Positions 1 through 8,584 are shown, counted from the stretch's first letter. The stretch: DNA of 10,252 bases from Bacteroidota bacterium (GCA_947461015.1 CANHIR010000057.1:1-10252), one strand, 5' to 3'. Made by a program: numbers and translations. The notes: generated by a model not told the origin, from the sequence alone.

Positions 1-172
1 AATTGAGGGGAATACTATTTGTCCATTAGGCGACGCGGCTGCATGGCCGGTGGCTGCTGCAATCCGTCATTTCCGTGATGAGTTTGAATGGCATGTAAAC
101 AATCCTGAATTATCACAAACAAGCAATTTTGGTTTACAACACTATGCAGATCCAATTCATGTACCTGCATAA
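1..172 (+). CDS. nuoF: NADH-quinone oxidoreductase subunit F, C-terminal end (partial)
   Basis: This is the last 56 codons of NuoF, the peripheral-arm subunit that oxidises NADH through FMN and passes electrons to [4Fe-4S] cluster N3. The reading frame is open from base 2 to the TAA at 170-172. The fragment carries the family's C-terminal signature ([15 protein letters not shown] followed by RHFRDEFEW), close to the same part of Thermus Nqo1. The Cys encoded at 20-22 corresponds to the fourth N3 ligand; the other three ligands and the FMN/NADH domain lie left of the window. The final roughly 25 residues are a tail of low conservation. NuoG begins 16 bases downstream, so the two are co-transcribed. 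Identification is firm; nothing can be said about the missing N-terminal part. Confidence 0.95.
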   Translation, partial: IEGNTICPLGDAAAWPVAAAIRHFRDEFEWHVNNPELSQTSNFGLQHYADPIHVPA

Positions 173-188
173 TATAGAAAGATAAACT

Positions 189-1313
189 ATGAGCGAACAA
201 ATATTATTTAAAGTAACCGTTGACGGCATCACCATAGAAGTTCCAGCTGGAACTACTATTTTACAAGCGGCGCGTCAAATTGGTGGCGAGGTAGCACCTC
301 CAGCAATGTGTTATTATAGCAAATTAAAGGGTAGTGGCGGAAAGTGTCGTACCTGTTTGGTAGAGGTTTCAAAAGGTTCGGAAAAGGATCCAAGGCCCAT
401 GCCAAAATTAGTAGCTTCTTGCCGCACTACAGTAATGGATGGTATGGAAGTTAAAAATATTACCAGCGAAAAAGTGATTGATGCACGTGCAGGTGTGGTA
501 GAGTTTTTATTATTGAATCATCCATTAGACTGTCCTATTTGTGATCAGGCTGGGGAGTGTCATTTACAGGATTTAAGTTTTGAACATGGTAAAGCAAAAA
601 CAAGATTTGAATTCCAAAAAAGAACTTTCAAAAAACATGACTTAGGGGAAAATATACAATTACATATGACGCGTTGTATACTTTGTTACCGTTGTGTATT
701 TACTGCGGACCAATTAACAAATAAACGTGTTCATGGAATTTTGGATAGAGGAGATCATGCTGAAATTGCAACACATATTGAAAAGAGTTTGGACAATGAA
801 TTTATAGGCAATGTGATTGACGTTTGTCCAGTAGGTGCTTTAACAGATAAAACATTCCGCTTCAAAAATCGTGTTTGGTTTTTAAAGCCAATGGACGCAC
901 ATCGTGACTGCCCTACTTGTAACGGTCGCGTAACATTATGGAACAGAGGGGATGAAGTTTATAGAGTAACAGCGAGAAAGGATGAGTGGGGTGAAATTGA
1001 AGATACGCCCGATGGAAAGCCAGGATGGATTTGCAACACTTGCCGTTTTGATAAAAAAGACGCAAAGGATTGGGTGATTGAAGGACCCCGTGCCATTAGT
1101 CGTGCGTCGGTTATTTCTCAAGGACATTATGCAGGCAATGTAGGAACGACCATTCCTACTGAAACCTTTAAAGCAGTAAATGGCGGAAGGACACCACATT
1201 TATTGATGGACATACATGACGAAAGCGAAGTGAACCAACAAAACATTCATTTGGGACAGATTCAGGGACCTTCTCATGGCGATACTTTTAATAAAATTGA
1301 AAACGCTTCCTAA
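189..1313 (+). CDS. nuoG: NADH-quinone oxidoreductase subunit G, short form without the molybdopterin-type domain
   Basis: NuoG carries electrons from NuoF towards NuoI in the peripheral arm. An N-terminal ferredoxin domain (about 5-90) holds the N1b [2Fe-2S] ligands C41, C53, C56 and C78. The His-Cys3 motif of cluster N5 follows (H111, C115, C118, C124), then the N4 ligands C163, C166, C169 and C213. Residues 236-300 match the small domain that binds the extra cluster N7 in E. coli and Thermus, but with a changed pattern: C241, C244, C282 and C285. The protein stops at 374 residues, against about 780-910 in Thermus and E. coli, so the large molybdopterin-type domain is absent. A polar tail of about 75 residues takes its place. 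I believe short NuoG is usual in Bacteroidota, so this is probably not a truncation: there is no frameshift, and nuoH follows after 20 bases. The ATG start is followed directly by the conserved ferredoxin domain; only a weak A-rich stretch precedes it. Confidence 0.95.
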   Translation: MSEQILFKVTVDGITIEVPAGTTILQAARQIGGEVAPPAMCYYSKLKGSGGKCRTCLVEVSKGSEKDPRPMPKLVASCRTTVMDGMEVKNITSEKVIDARAGVVEFLLLNHPLDCPICDQAGECHLQDLSFEHGKAKTRFEFQKRTFKKHDLGENIQLHMTRCILCYRCVFTADQLTNKRVHGILDRGDHAEIATHIEKSLDNEFIGNVIDVCPVGALTDKTFRFKNRVWFLKPMDAHRDCPTCNGRVTLWNRGDEVYRVTARKDEWGEIEDTPDGKPGWICNTCRFDKKDAKDWVIEGPRAISRASVISQGHYAGNVGTTIPTETFKAVNGGRTPHLLMDIHDESEVNQQNIHLGQIQGPSHGDTFNKIENAS

Positions 1314-1333
1314 GCGCTATAATAAATTATAAC

Positions 1334-2377
1334 ATGACAATTCTTGCACTTGATTGGGCTTTAGTAATAGAAAAATTAATAATGATTGCTATTATTGTTT
1401 TTGCTAGCTTAGGTATAGCCCTTTATACCACTTTTGCAGAACGTAAAGTAGCTGCTATTTTACAAGATCGTCCAGGTCCAAGCCGAGCTGGGCCTTTTGG
1501 ATTGCTTCAACCTTTAGCGGATGGACTAAAGCTAATCATGAAAGAAGAAATTATTCCCAATGCTGCCAATAAGTGGTTGTTTATTTTAGGTCCTGGTTTA
1601 GCGATGACTGCAAGTTTAATGACTTGTGCAGTGATTCCATGGGGTAGTGCCATTGATATTTTTGGAAGACATGTTGAATTACAAATTGCAGATGTAAACA
1701 TTGGTATTTTATATGTATTCGCAGTAGTAAGCATGGGCGTATATGGCATCATGATTGGAGGATGGGCGTCAAACAATAAATTTTCTTTAATGTCAGCCCT
1801 TCGTGCAGCATCTCAAGCCATTAGTTATGAGTTGGCAATGGGTTTGGCATTGATTGCATTGTTAATGACAACGGGTTCTCTAAGTTTAAAAACTATTGTT
1901 GAACAACAAGTACAAGGAAGCTGGTGGAACATTGTTTATCAACCGTTGGGTTTTTTAATTTTCTTTATTACTGCAATGGCGGAGTGTAATAGAACGCCGT
2001 TTGACTTACCAGAAGCTGAAAACGAATTAAACTTTGGATACCATCAGGAGTATTCTTCTATGAAATTGGGATTCTACTTATTTGCTGAATACATCAATAT
2101 GATTATGAGTAGTGCAATTATGGCTTCTATGTATTTTGGAGGTTATGATTTGCCATTCTTTAATGAAGCAAGTGTAGCGCCAAATATTGCAGCTATGATT
2201 GGTGTAGGAACCTTATTAATTAAGATTGTATTATTTATATTCTTATTTATGTGGATTCGCTGGACCATTCCAAGATTCAGATATGATCAATTAATGGGAT
2301 TGGGTTGGAAAACATTAATTCCATTGGCATTGTTTAACATGCTCCTAACAGGCGCAGTAATATTAGCAAAATTATAA
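1334..2377 (+). CDS. nuoH: NADH-quinone oxidoreductase subunit H (quinone-site membrane subunit)
   Basis: NuoH anchors the peripheral arm to the membrane arm and forms much of the ubiquinone/menaquinone chamber. The protein has 347 residues (E. coli 325) and about eight hydrophobic helices. Family motifs are all present: AERKVAAILQDRPGP (35-49), LLQPLADGLKL (57-67), the GWASNNKFSLMSALRAASQ loop (143-161) leading to ISYE (163-166), ECNRTPFDLPEAENEL (217-232) followed by GYHQEYSSM, and IRWTIPRFRYDQLMGLGWK (308-326). The acidic loop ECNRTPFDLPEAE is the hallmark linking the quinone site to the proton channels. Its position between nuoG and nuoI is canonical. The ATG at 1334 begins just before the first helix and has no Shine-Dalgarno, like its neighbours. 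Nothing unusual was seen. Confidence 0.97.
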   Translation: MTILALDWALVIEKLIMIAIIVFASLGIALYTTFAERKVAAILQDRPGPSRAGPFGLLQPLADGLKLIMKEEIIPNAANKWLFILGPGLAMTASLMTCAVIPWGSAIDIFGRHVELQIADVNIGILYVFAVVSMGVYGIMIGGWASNNKFSLMSALRAASQAISYELAMGLALIALLMTTGSLSLKTIVEQQVQGSWWNIVYQPLGFLIFFITAMAECNRTPFDLPEAENELNFGYHQEYSSMKLGFYLFAEYINMIMSSAIMASMYFGGYDLPFFNEASVAPNIAAMIGVGTLLIKIVLFIFLFMWIRWTIPRFRYDQLMGLGWKTLIPLALFNMLLTGAVILAKL

Positions 2378-2405
2378 TTTTTAATAAAGACATTTTTTGA
2401 ATACC

Positions 2406-2942
2406 ATGCAAGCATTAACCAACAAAGCACAAGCAGTAAACCGAAAACCAATGACGTTTTGGGAGCGCTTGTATTTGATTAATATTATCAAAGGCATGAT
2501 GATTACTTTTAGTCACATGTTTAAAAAACAACCCACCATTCGCTATCCCGAAGAGAAGCGTGAGTTTAGCCCAGTATTTAGAGGGTTACACGTTCTAAAT
2601 AGAGACGAAGAAGGACGTGAGCGTTGCACAGCATGTGGATTATGTGCTGTTGCTTGTCCTGCCGAAGCCATTACCATGGAAGCAGCCGAGCGTGTTGAAG
2701 GAGAGGAAAATTTATATAGAGAAGAAAAGTATGCAGCCAAGTATGAGATTAACATGCTGCGTTGTATTTTTTGTGGATTGTGTGAAGATGCATGCCCTAA
2801 AGATGCAATTTACTTAAGTGAAACTTTTGCGCCTGCGAATTTTACACGCAAAGGATTTATTTATGGAAAACCTGATTTATTAATTCCGAACCCAAAAACA
2901 GAAGCAGGTGCTTTTGCAGAGGCAAAAGGAGTAGAAGCCTAA
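2406..2942 (+). CDS. nuoI: NADH-quinone oxidoreductase subunit I (two [4Fe-4S] ferredoxin)
   Basis: NuoI holds clusters N6a and N6b, which carry electrons from NuoG towards the quinone-reducing subunit. With the ATG at 2406 the protein has 178 residues, close to the E. coli length of 180. Two ferredoxin motifs are intact: C74, C77, C80, C84 (CTACGLCAVACP) and C120, C123, C126, C130 (CIFCGLCEDACP). By the usual ferredoxin rule the last Cys of each motif completes the other cluster. An amphipathic N-terminal part (about 17-40, FWERLYLINIIKG...) fits the membrane-surface helix of the family. An in-frame TTG at 2397 would add three residues (MNT). I prefer the ATG because neither start has a ribosome binding site and ATG is the commoner codon. 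The gene lies 28 bases after nuoH and 5 bases before nuoJ. Confidence 0.95.
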   Translation: MQALTNKAQAVNRKPMTFWERLYLINIIKGMMITFSHMFKKQPTIRYPEEKREFSPVFRGLHVLNRDEEGRERCTACGLCAVACPAEAITMEAAERVEGEENLYREEKYAAKYEINMLRCIFCGLCEDACPKDAIYLSETFAPANFTRKGFIYGKPDLLIPNPKTEAGAFAEAKGVEA

Positions 2943-2947
2943 CTAAT

Positions 2948-3448
2948 ATGAATACATTAGAAATTTTATTTTTCGCGTTGTCTGCATTTGCTATCGTAAG
3001 TGCAATAATGGTATTGGTAAGTAAGAATCCAATTCATAGCGTATTGTGGTTAATATTGGTATTCTTCGCAATATCAGGACATTATATTTTATTGAATGCA
3101 CAGTTCTTAGCCATTGTAAACATTATTGTTTATGCAGGTGCCATAATGGTATTGTTCTTGTTTGTAATCATGTTAATGAATGTAAAAAATGAAAAAGAAC
3201 CACAAAAAAAATTACTTACAAAATTCATTGGTGTCATATCTGGTGGAAGTCTTTTAGTGTTGTTAATTTCCTTGGTAAAACAAACTTCTCAGCTACAAGG
3301 AAAGCAAGTATTAATGAAGGAAGGCACCATTGGTTTAATTCATCCGCTTGGAAAGGCATTGTTTAATGATTATGTTTTGCCTTTTGAAATTAGTAGTGTA
3401 TTGTTTTTGAGTGCTATGGTGGGAGCAGTCATTATTGGAAAAAAATAA
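2948..3448 (+). CDS. nuoJ: NADH-quinone oxidoreductase subunit J
   Basis: NuoJ is a membrane-arm subunit next to NuoH and NuoK. It forms part of the path coupling quinone reduction to proton pumping. The protein has 166 residues (E. coli 184) and five predicted hydrophobic helices. The third helix carries the diagnostic run IVYAGAIMVLFLFVIMLM (60-77), which contains the tyrosine/glycine pi-bulge region seen to switch shape in complex I structures. The last helix has the conserved PFEISSVLFLSAMVGAVII (145-163). A soluble loop of about 30 residues (112-142) precedes it. The ATG lies 5 bases after the nuoI stop, so translational coupling is likely; no Shine-Dalgarno is visible. The gap to nuoK is the largest within the operon (41 bases) and holds no evident hairpin. 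Confidence 0.95.
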   Translation: MNTLEILFFALSAFAIVSAIMVLVSKNPIHSVLWLILVFFAISGHYILLNAQFLAIVNIIVYAGAIMVLFLFVIMLMNVKNEKEPQKKLLTKFIGVISGGSLLVLLISLVKQTSQLQGKQVLMKEGTIGLIHPLGKALFNDYVLPFEISSVLFLSAMVGAVIIGKK

Positions 3449-3489
3449 GTAAGAAACAGTAAATAAAATTATTCATAAAAATATTTGGT

Positions 3490-3825
3490 ATGCCTATTCA
3501 ATATTATATCTTCTTTTGTTTAACGCTATTTAGCATTGGCATGATTGGAGTGCTTACAAGACGAAATGCGATCATTGTGTTTATGTGCGTTGAATTAATG
3601 TTAAATGCCGTAAATCTCTTGCTGGTAGCATTTTCAAAAATGCATTATGGAGCAGCCTTGCAGTTAGCTCCGAGCACAACCGCAGGAATTGATGCACAAA
3701 TTTTTGTGTTTTTCATAATGGTGGTAGCAGCAGCTGAAGTAAGTGTAGGCTTGGCAATAATTGTAATGATGTACAGAAATACACATTCTGTAGACATCAA
3801 TTTCTTAAATAGATTAAAGAACTAA
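3490..3825 (+). CDS. nuoK: NADH-quinone oxidoreductase subunit K
   Basis: NuoK is a three-helix membrane subunit (homologous to MrpC) in the proton-transfer chain between NuoJ and NuoN. Both functional membrane glutamates are present: E35 in [13 protein letters not shown] (E36 in E. coli) and E83 in [11 protein letters not shown] (E72 in E. coli). The RRN motif after helix 1 (24-26) is also conserved. At 111 residues it is longer than the 100-residue E. coli protein. The extra residues sit mainly in the helix 2-helix 3 loop (about 51-70, containing [14 protein letters not shown]). The ATG at 3490 gives the expected short N-terminus before helix 1. nuoL starts 10 bases after the stop. Confidence 0.95.
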   Translation: MPIQYYIFFCLTLFSIGMIGVLTRRNAIIVFMCVELMLNAVNLLLVAFSKMHYGAALQLAPSTTAGIDAQIFVFFIMVVAAAEVSVGLAIIVMMYRNTHSVDINFLNRLKN

Positions 3826-3835
3826 TTCATTTCGC

Positions 3836-5755
3836 ATGAAACTAATAATAGGATTAATTGTACTATGGCCACTGATTGGATTTTTGTTCAATGGGTTAGG
3901 ACGAAATATTTGGAGTAAAAAAGTAATCGCATATAAGGCTACTGGATATATTGCTATGTCCTTTGTGTTTAGCATCATCGCATTTTTAAATATCCAAACT
4001 AATGGTGCTGCAACTGTTCATTATTTTGATTTTATTAATACAGACACAATTAAAATTCCTTTTGATTTTAAGGTAGACGCTTTGTCAAGTTTATTCTTAT
4101 TGGTTATTACAGGAGTGGGTACATTAATACACTTATATTCCACTGCTTATATGAAGGATGAAGAAGCGCCACATTATGCACGTTATTTTGCTTATTTGAA
4201 CTTGTTTATTTTTAGCATGTTGTTATTGGTGTTAGGAGACAACTATGTAATTATGTTTATTGGTTGGGAAGGTGTTGGACTTTGCTCTTATTTACTAATT
4301 GGTTATTGGTTTACCAATTCCACTTATAATTATGCAGCAAAGAAAGCCTTTATCATGAACCGTATTGGTGACTTGGGCTTTTTATTAGCCATTTTCTGGT
4401 TGGTTGTAAAGTTAGGTTCTGTTAGTTATGGCACCGTATTAACAGCTGAAAGTCTTGCTAAATTATCTACTACCGATATAACAGCCATTACTTTATTACT
4501 ATTTGTAGGAGCCATGGGTAAGAGTGCTCAAATTCCTTTATATACTTGGCTACCAGATGCGATGGCCGGTCCAACGCCTGTGTCTGCTTTAATCCATGCT
4601 GCTACCATGGTAACAGCGGGTATTTATATGATAACGCGTTCCAACATTTTGTTTAGCGCGAGTGCATTTACACAAAATGTAGTCGCAATCATAGGCATTA
4701 GTACAGCATTACTTGCCGCAACCATTGCCATAAAACAAAATGACATTAAAAAAGTATTAGCATACTCTACAGTTAGTCAATTGGGTTATATGTTTTTAGG
4801 TTTAGGAGTGGGTGCCTATTCTGGCGCTGTGTTCCATGTGATTACCCATGCCTTTTTTAAAGCCTTATTATTCTTGGGAGCAGGTTCGGTGATACATGCC
4901 ATGCATCATGAACAAGACATTCGTAAAATGGGCGGATTAAAATCCAAATTGCCAATAACCCATATCACCTTTTTAATTGGATGTATCGCCATTGCGGGTG
5001 TTCCTCCTTTTAGTGGCTTCTTTTCAAAAGACGAAATTTTGGCTGCTGCATTTGCAAAAAATCCCATCTATTGGGCCCTAGGTGTGTTAGGCGCTGCAAT
5101 GACTGCATTTTATATGTTCCGTTTGTATGCAACTACTTTCTTAGGACAATTCAGAGGAACAGAAGATCAATCTCATCATTTGCATGAAAGTCCCTTTGCT
5201 ATGACCCTTCCATTAATATTATTAGCTGTTGCAAGTGCAATTGCTGGGGCCATAGGTATTCCAGAATTAATGGGCGGACATCATTGGTTATCACATCAAT
5301 TAATCCCTATAATTGGTGAGGCGAAGGAAGCACATTTGTCTCATCAAATGGAATGGCTATTAATGGGTATTTCAGTAACAATTGCAATTATCGCATTGCT
5401 ACTAGCAGTCAATAGATACAAACGTCAAGCAGATGGTGAACCACAAACTGCTGTTGGTAAATTTTTATACAATAAATGGCACATAGATGAATTGTATGAT
5501 CAAGCCATTGTACAACCATTAAATAAATTTGCAGGTTTCTTAAAGAAAAATGTCGAAAAAAATATCATTGATGGTACAGTTAACGGAACTGGGAAGTTGG
5601 TACAATACAGTGCAAGAAAATTAAGATTAATCCAAAATGGGCAGGTTGGCTATTACATCCTATTTATCGTAATTGGCATTATTGTGCTTTTCTTATGTTG
5701 GTTTAATGACATTGCTATTCTTCGTTTTTTCTCATTATTGACAAATAAATCATAA
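3836..5755 (+). CDS. nuoL: NADH-quinone oxidoreductase subunit L (distal antiporter-like proton pump)
   Basis: NuoL is the distal proton-pumping subunit of the membrane arm, related to MrpA-type antiporters. Its 639 residues compare with 613 in E. coli. Residues matching the known proton path are present: E145 in GWEGVGLCSYLLIGYW, K229 in GAMGKSAQIPLYTWLP, H254, H338 and K342 in ITHAFFKALLFLGAG, and K398 in FSGFFSKDE. After the antiporter core the protein keeps the family-specific C-terminal extension: helices near 455-475 and 505-525, a long amphipathic stretch (about 535-600) that forms the lateral helix along NuoM and NuoN, and a final anchoring helix (about 604-622). It is therefore full length and not an Mrp-like shortened copy. 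A His-rich loop (446-450, 481-487, 500-503) lies between late helices. nuoM follows after 6 bases. Confidence 0.97.
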   Translation: MKLIIGLIVLWPLIGFLFNGLGRNIWSKKVIAYKATGYIAMSFVFSIIAFLNIQTNGAATVHYFDFINTDTIKIPFDFKVDALSSLFLLVITGVGTLIHLYSTAYMKDEEAPHYARYFAYLNLFIFSMLLLVLGDNYVIMFIGWEGVGLCSYLLIGYWFTNSTYNYAAKKAFIMNRIGDLGFLLAIFWLVVKLGSVSYGTVLTAESLAKLSTTDITAITLLLFVGAMGKSAQIPLYTWLPDAMAGPTPVSALIHAATMVTAGIYMITRSNILFSASAFTQNVVAIIGISTALLAATIAIKQNDIKKVLAYSTVSQLGYMFLGLGVGAYSGAVFHVITHAFFKALLFLGAGSVIHAMHHEQDIRKMGGLKSKLPITHITFLIGCIAIAGVPPFSGFFSKDEILAAAFAKNPIYWALGVLGAAMTAFYMFRLYATTFLGQFRGTEDQSHHLHESPFAMTLPLILLAVASAIAGAIGIPELMGGHHWLSHQLIPIIGEAKEAHLSHQMEWLLMGISVTIAIIALLLAVNRYKRQADGEPQTAVGKFLYNKWHIDELYDQAIVQPLNKFAGFLKKNVEKNIIDGTVNGTGKLVQYSARKLRLIQNGQVGYYILFIVIGIIVLFLCWFNDIAILRFFSLLTNKS

Positions 5756-5761
5756 GTCATC

Positions 5762-7183
5762 ATGTTTTTATTAATATTCTTACTTATTCCGATACTTGCT
5801 GCAATTATACTGTTCTTGGTAAAAAAAGAAAGTACTGGAAATGCAATTGCAATTGGTGCAGGCTTATTAAGCCTTTTTGGAGCAGTTTACATTATTACAA
5901 ATAAAACAGAAAGTTTTGATGTTAGTTGGTTGGCAGCCATTAACAGTCGCTTTTTATTACAAGCAGATGGGTTGGCTAAAATACTAGTGTTATTAACGGC
6001 TATTACTTTCCCGTCTATTTTTATTGCAACAAATAAAAACCACATTCAAAACAAAAATTCATTTCTTGGATTAATGTTGCTCACGCAAGCAGGATTAATG
6101 GGTGTATTTTTAGCAGGTGATGCTTTATTGTTTTACTTCTTTTGGGAGTTGGCATTAATACCTGTTTATTTCTTGTGTTCAATTTGGGGTGGAGAAAAAA
6201 GAATTGCAATCACTTTCAAATTTTTCATTTATACTTTTTTAGGTTCTTTATTAATGTTAATTGGAATTGTTTTACTGTATTCAAATACTACAGATCACAG
6301 CTTTTTACTATCGTCATTTAAAAATGCGCATTTAACAAATGCTCAACAATTAAGTGCGTTTGCATTATTTTTTATCGCGTTTGCCATAAAAATGCCCATC
6401 TTCCCTTTACATACTTGGCAGCCCGATGCATACGAGCAATCACCTACTGCAGTTACTATGGTATTAAGTGCTGTCATGGTAAAAATGGGATTATATGGTG
6501 TAATCAGATGGTTGCTGCCATTGTTCCCTATGGCTGCTGCTGCCCACTCTAATATGGTAATCACCTTATCTGTGGTTGGCATCCTTTACGCATCTTTTAT
6601 TGCCATTCGTCAGGATGATATGAAACGCTTGATTGCTTATTCTTCCATTGCGCATATTGGTTTAATGAGCGCTGCTTTATTCACCAACACTTCTATTGGA
6701 ATGCAGGGTGTACTTGTTCAATTATTTTCACACGGTATAAATGTATTAGGACTATGGATTATTGCTGATATCATTGAGCAACAAACAGGCACAAGATCCA
6801 TGAAGGCTTTAGGAGGACTAGCTAAACAGCAACCTACATTGGCAATTTTATTAGTAGGCTTTGCTTTTGCAAATATTGCCTTGCCATTAACCAACGCTTT
6901 TGTTGGTGAGTTTTTAATGTTCAATGCGCTATTCCAATTTAATCCTTGGATGGCTGCAATTGCAGGAGTAAGTGTTGTATTAGCTGCAATCTATACCTTA
7001 AACATGGTTCAAAAAATTGCGTATGGTGAGATAAGCCAAGCAACTGCAAAAATGGAAATGCCAAACAATAATGCGCAAGGTGTATTAATTGTTTTGTTGG
7101 CAATCGTTTTCATAACAGGAATTTATCCTCAACCTTTATTTAATATCACAGCAGACACGCTGCAACAAATGTTTGTCAAATAA
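5762..7183 (+). CDS. nuoM: NADH-quinone oxidoreductase subunit M (middle antiporter-like proton pump)
   Basis: NuoM is the middle antiporter-like pump, between NuoL and NuoN. The protein has 473 residues (E. coli 509) and about 13-14 hydrophobic helices. Conserved charged residues of the proton path are present: E129 in FFWELALIPVYFL (E144 in E. coli), K210 in FAIKMPIFPLHTWQPDAY (K234), K241 in VMVKMGLYG (K265), H324 in FSHGINVLGLW, and E383 in FVGEFLMFNAL (E407, the glutamate that distinguishes NuoM from NuoL and NuoN at this site). That last residue separates it clearly from its paralogues. The ATG lies 6 bases after nuoL and leads directly into helix 1. nuoN begins 15 bases downstream. No oddities were seen. 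Confidence 0.97.
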   Translation: MFLLIFLLIPILAAIILFLVKKESTGNAIAIGAGLLSLFGAVYIITNKTESFDVSWLAAINSRFLLQADGLAKILVLLTAITFPSIFIATNKNHIQNKNSFLGLMLLTQAGLMGVFLAGDALLFYFFWELALIPVYFLCSIWGGEKRIAITFKFFIYTFLGSLLMLIGIVLLYSNTTDHSFLLSSFKNAHLTNAQQLSAFALFFIAFAIKMPIFPLHTWQPDAYEQSPTAVTMVLSAVMVKMGLYGVIRWLLPLFPMAAAAHSNMVITLSVVGILYASFIAIRQDDMKRLIAYSSIAHIGLMSAALFTNTSIGMQGVLVQLFSHGINVLGLWIIADIIEQQTGTRSMKALGGLAKQQPTLAILLVGFAFANIALPLTNAFVGEFLMFNALFQFNPWMAAIAGVSVVLAAIYTLNMVQKIAYGEISQATAKMEMPNNNAQGVLIVLLAIVFITGIYPQPLFNITADTLQQMFVK

Positions 7184-7198
7184 TTAAAAGAATTAAGA

Positions 7199-8584
7199 AT
7201 GAATGCAATTATTGTTTCTACTTTATTAGGTGTTGTAATGATGTTTGTTTCTTGGGGTATTACCTCTTCGAAATTGCAAAGAAGCATTGGCTTGTTTGGC
7301 ATGTTTGTTTTAATCCTAGCAAATCTTGCACAATTAAATAAATGGTGGGTAGTAGACTTTGATACCAAGGGTATGTTGGCATTTAATCAAATTGGTTTAT
7401 ATGTAAACTTAATTTTGTTTATAATTACGTTTATATATTTATGGATCAATGGAGCTGAAATAGACAAAATTGGAAATCATACTGCCGACTATTATGCAAT
7501 TTTCTTTTTTATATTATGTGGAGTAAGTATTCTTACTTCATTTGATAACTTATTGATGTTGTTTATAGGTATTGAGATTTTATCAATTCCATTGTACATT
7601 TTAACGGGCGCGGATAAAAAGAGCATGCTAAGTAATGAAGCTTCATTAAAGTACTTTTTAATGGGCTCTTTTTCAACAGGTATATTGTTATTGGGCATTG
7701 CATTCATATATGGGGCCACTGGCACTTTTCATTTAGGATTGCCGCAATTCAACCCTATTACTAGAATGCCTTATGAAAACTTCTTAATGTCAGCTGGTTT
7801 AATTTTGTTGTTTGTATCAATGAACTTTAAAGTATCGGCTGCGCCATTTCATTTTTGGACCCCCGATGTGTATGACGGCGCACCAACTGTTTTTACACCC
7901 TTTATGGCAACCGTTGTTAAAGCAGCAGGCTTTATTGCATTTATAAAAGTATTTGAAATTCAAAGATTTGCCTTAGGGTACAATACATGGGTAATCATAT
8001 TGCCACTTGTTATTGTTTCAACTTTATTGGTTGGAAATATTACTGCTGTTTTTCAAAGAAGTGTAAAAAGAATGCTAGCCTATTCAAGTATTGCTCAAGT
8101 TGGTTTTATGCTGTTTGCGTTATATGGTGTTTCTGAATTTAATAATACTGCAATTCTATTATACATTGTTGCCTATTCATTGGCAACCATTGGGGTTTTT
8201 GCAGTATTAATTAAAATGAAAGACTATGGTTTTGAATCTTTCAATGGTCTGGCAAAAGCAAAACCAGCATTGGCTTTATTAACCACTATTTTTCTATTTT
8301 CGTTGGCTGGAATTCCTTTAACTGCTGGATTTTTTGCTAAATATTTTATGTTAAATGCCTTGCTTACTGCAGGTGCTGGTTTATGGTTATTGATAGTGGC
8401 AATACTTTTTGCAGCGGTAAGTGTTTATTATTATTTTAAGATTGTTCAAGCAATGTACTTTGTTGAGGGCGAGCCAGCAATTCATCCTGTAGATAAATCT
8501 TATGAGTATAAATTATGGTTAATTGCTATTATTTTACTGGTACTTGGTGTTTTCCCAGATTTATTGCTCAGTTATCTATACTAA
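7199..8584 (+). CDS. nuoN: NADH-quinone oxidoreductase subunit N (proximal antiporter-like proton pump)
   Basis: NuoN is the antiporter-like pump nearest the quinone module, contacting NuoK. The protein has 461 residues (E. coli 485) and is hydrophobic throughout, with about 14 helices. Proton-path residues are present: E126 in GIEILSIPLYIL (E133 in E. coli), K211 in MNFKVSAAPFHFWTPDVY (K217), K241 in VVKAAGF (K247) and K381 in TAGFFAKYFML (K395). The motif SAAPFHFWTPDVYDGAPT (213-230) is typical of NuoN rather than NuoM. The upstream sequence is A-rich (AATTAAAAGAATTAAGA), which may help initiation in place of a Shine-Dalgarno. It is the last nuo gene, in canonical final position. I see no strong hairpin terminator after it, so some read-through into the next gene is possible. 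Confidence 0.97.
   Translation: MNAIIVSTLLGVVMMFVSWGITSSKLQRSIGLFGMFVLILANLAQLNKWWVVDFDTKGMLAFNQIGLYVNLILFIITFIYLWINGAEIDKIGNHTADYYAIFFFILCGVSILTSFDNLLMLFIGIEILSIPLYILTGADKKSMLSNEASLKYFLMGSFSTGILLLGIAFIYGATGTFHLGLPQFNPITRMPYENFLMSAGLILLFVSMNFKVSAAPFHFWTPDVYDGAPTVFTPFMATVVKAAGFIAFIKVFEIQRFALGYNTWVIILPLVIVSTLLVGNITAVFQRSVKRMLAYSSIAQVGFMLFALYGVSEFNNTAILLYIVAYSLATIGVFAVLIKMKDYGFESFNGLAKAKPALALLTTIFLFSLAGIPLTAGFFAKYFMLNALLTAGAGLWLLIVAILFAAVSVYYYFKIVQAMYFVEGEPAIHPVDKSYEYKLWLIAIILLVLGVFPDLLLSYLY

Noticed and set aside
189..1313. NuoG as a truncated or frameshifted pseudogene because of its 374-residue length
   Set aside because: The reading frame is intact, all N1b, N5 and N4 ligands are present, nuoH follows after 20 bases, and a short NuoG is, to my knowledge, normal in Bacteroidota.
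2397..2405. TTG at 2397 as the nuoI start, adding three residues
   Set aside because: The ATG at 2406 gives a length almost identical to E. coli NuoI. There is no ribosome binding site to favour the rarer TTG.
2617..2817. A 66-codon plus-strand open frame inside nuoI
   Set aside because: It overlaps the part of nuoI encoding both ferredoxin motifs in another frame and resembles no known protein; it is a chance shadow frame.
6343..6582. Minus-strand open frames lying opposite the nuo genes and the permease (this one opposite nuoM)
   Set aside because: They lie entirely within well-identified plus-strand genes, show no domain features of their own, and fit shadow frames created by the coding-strand composition.
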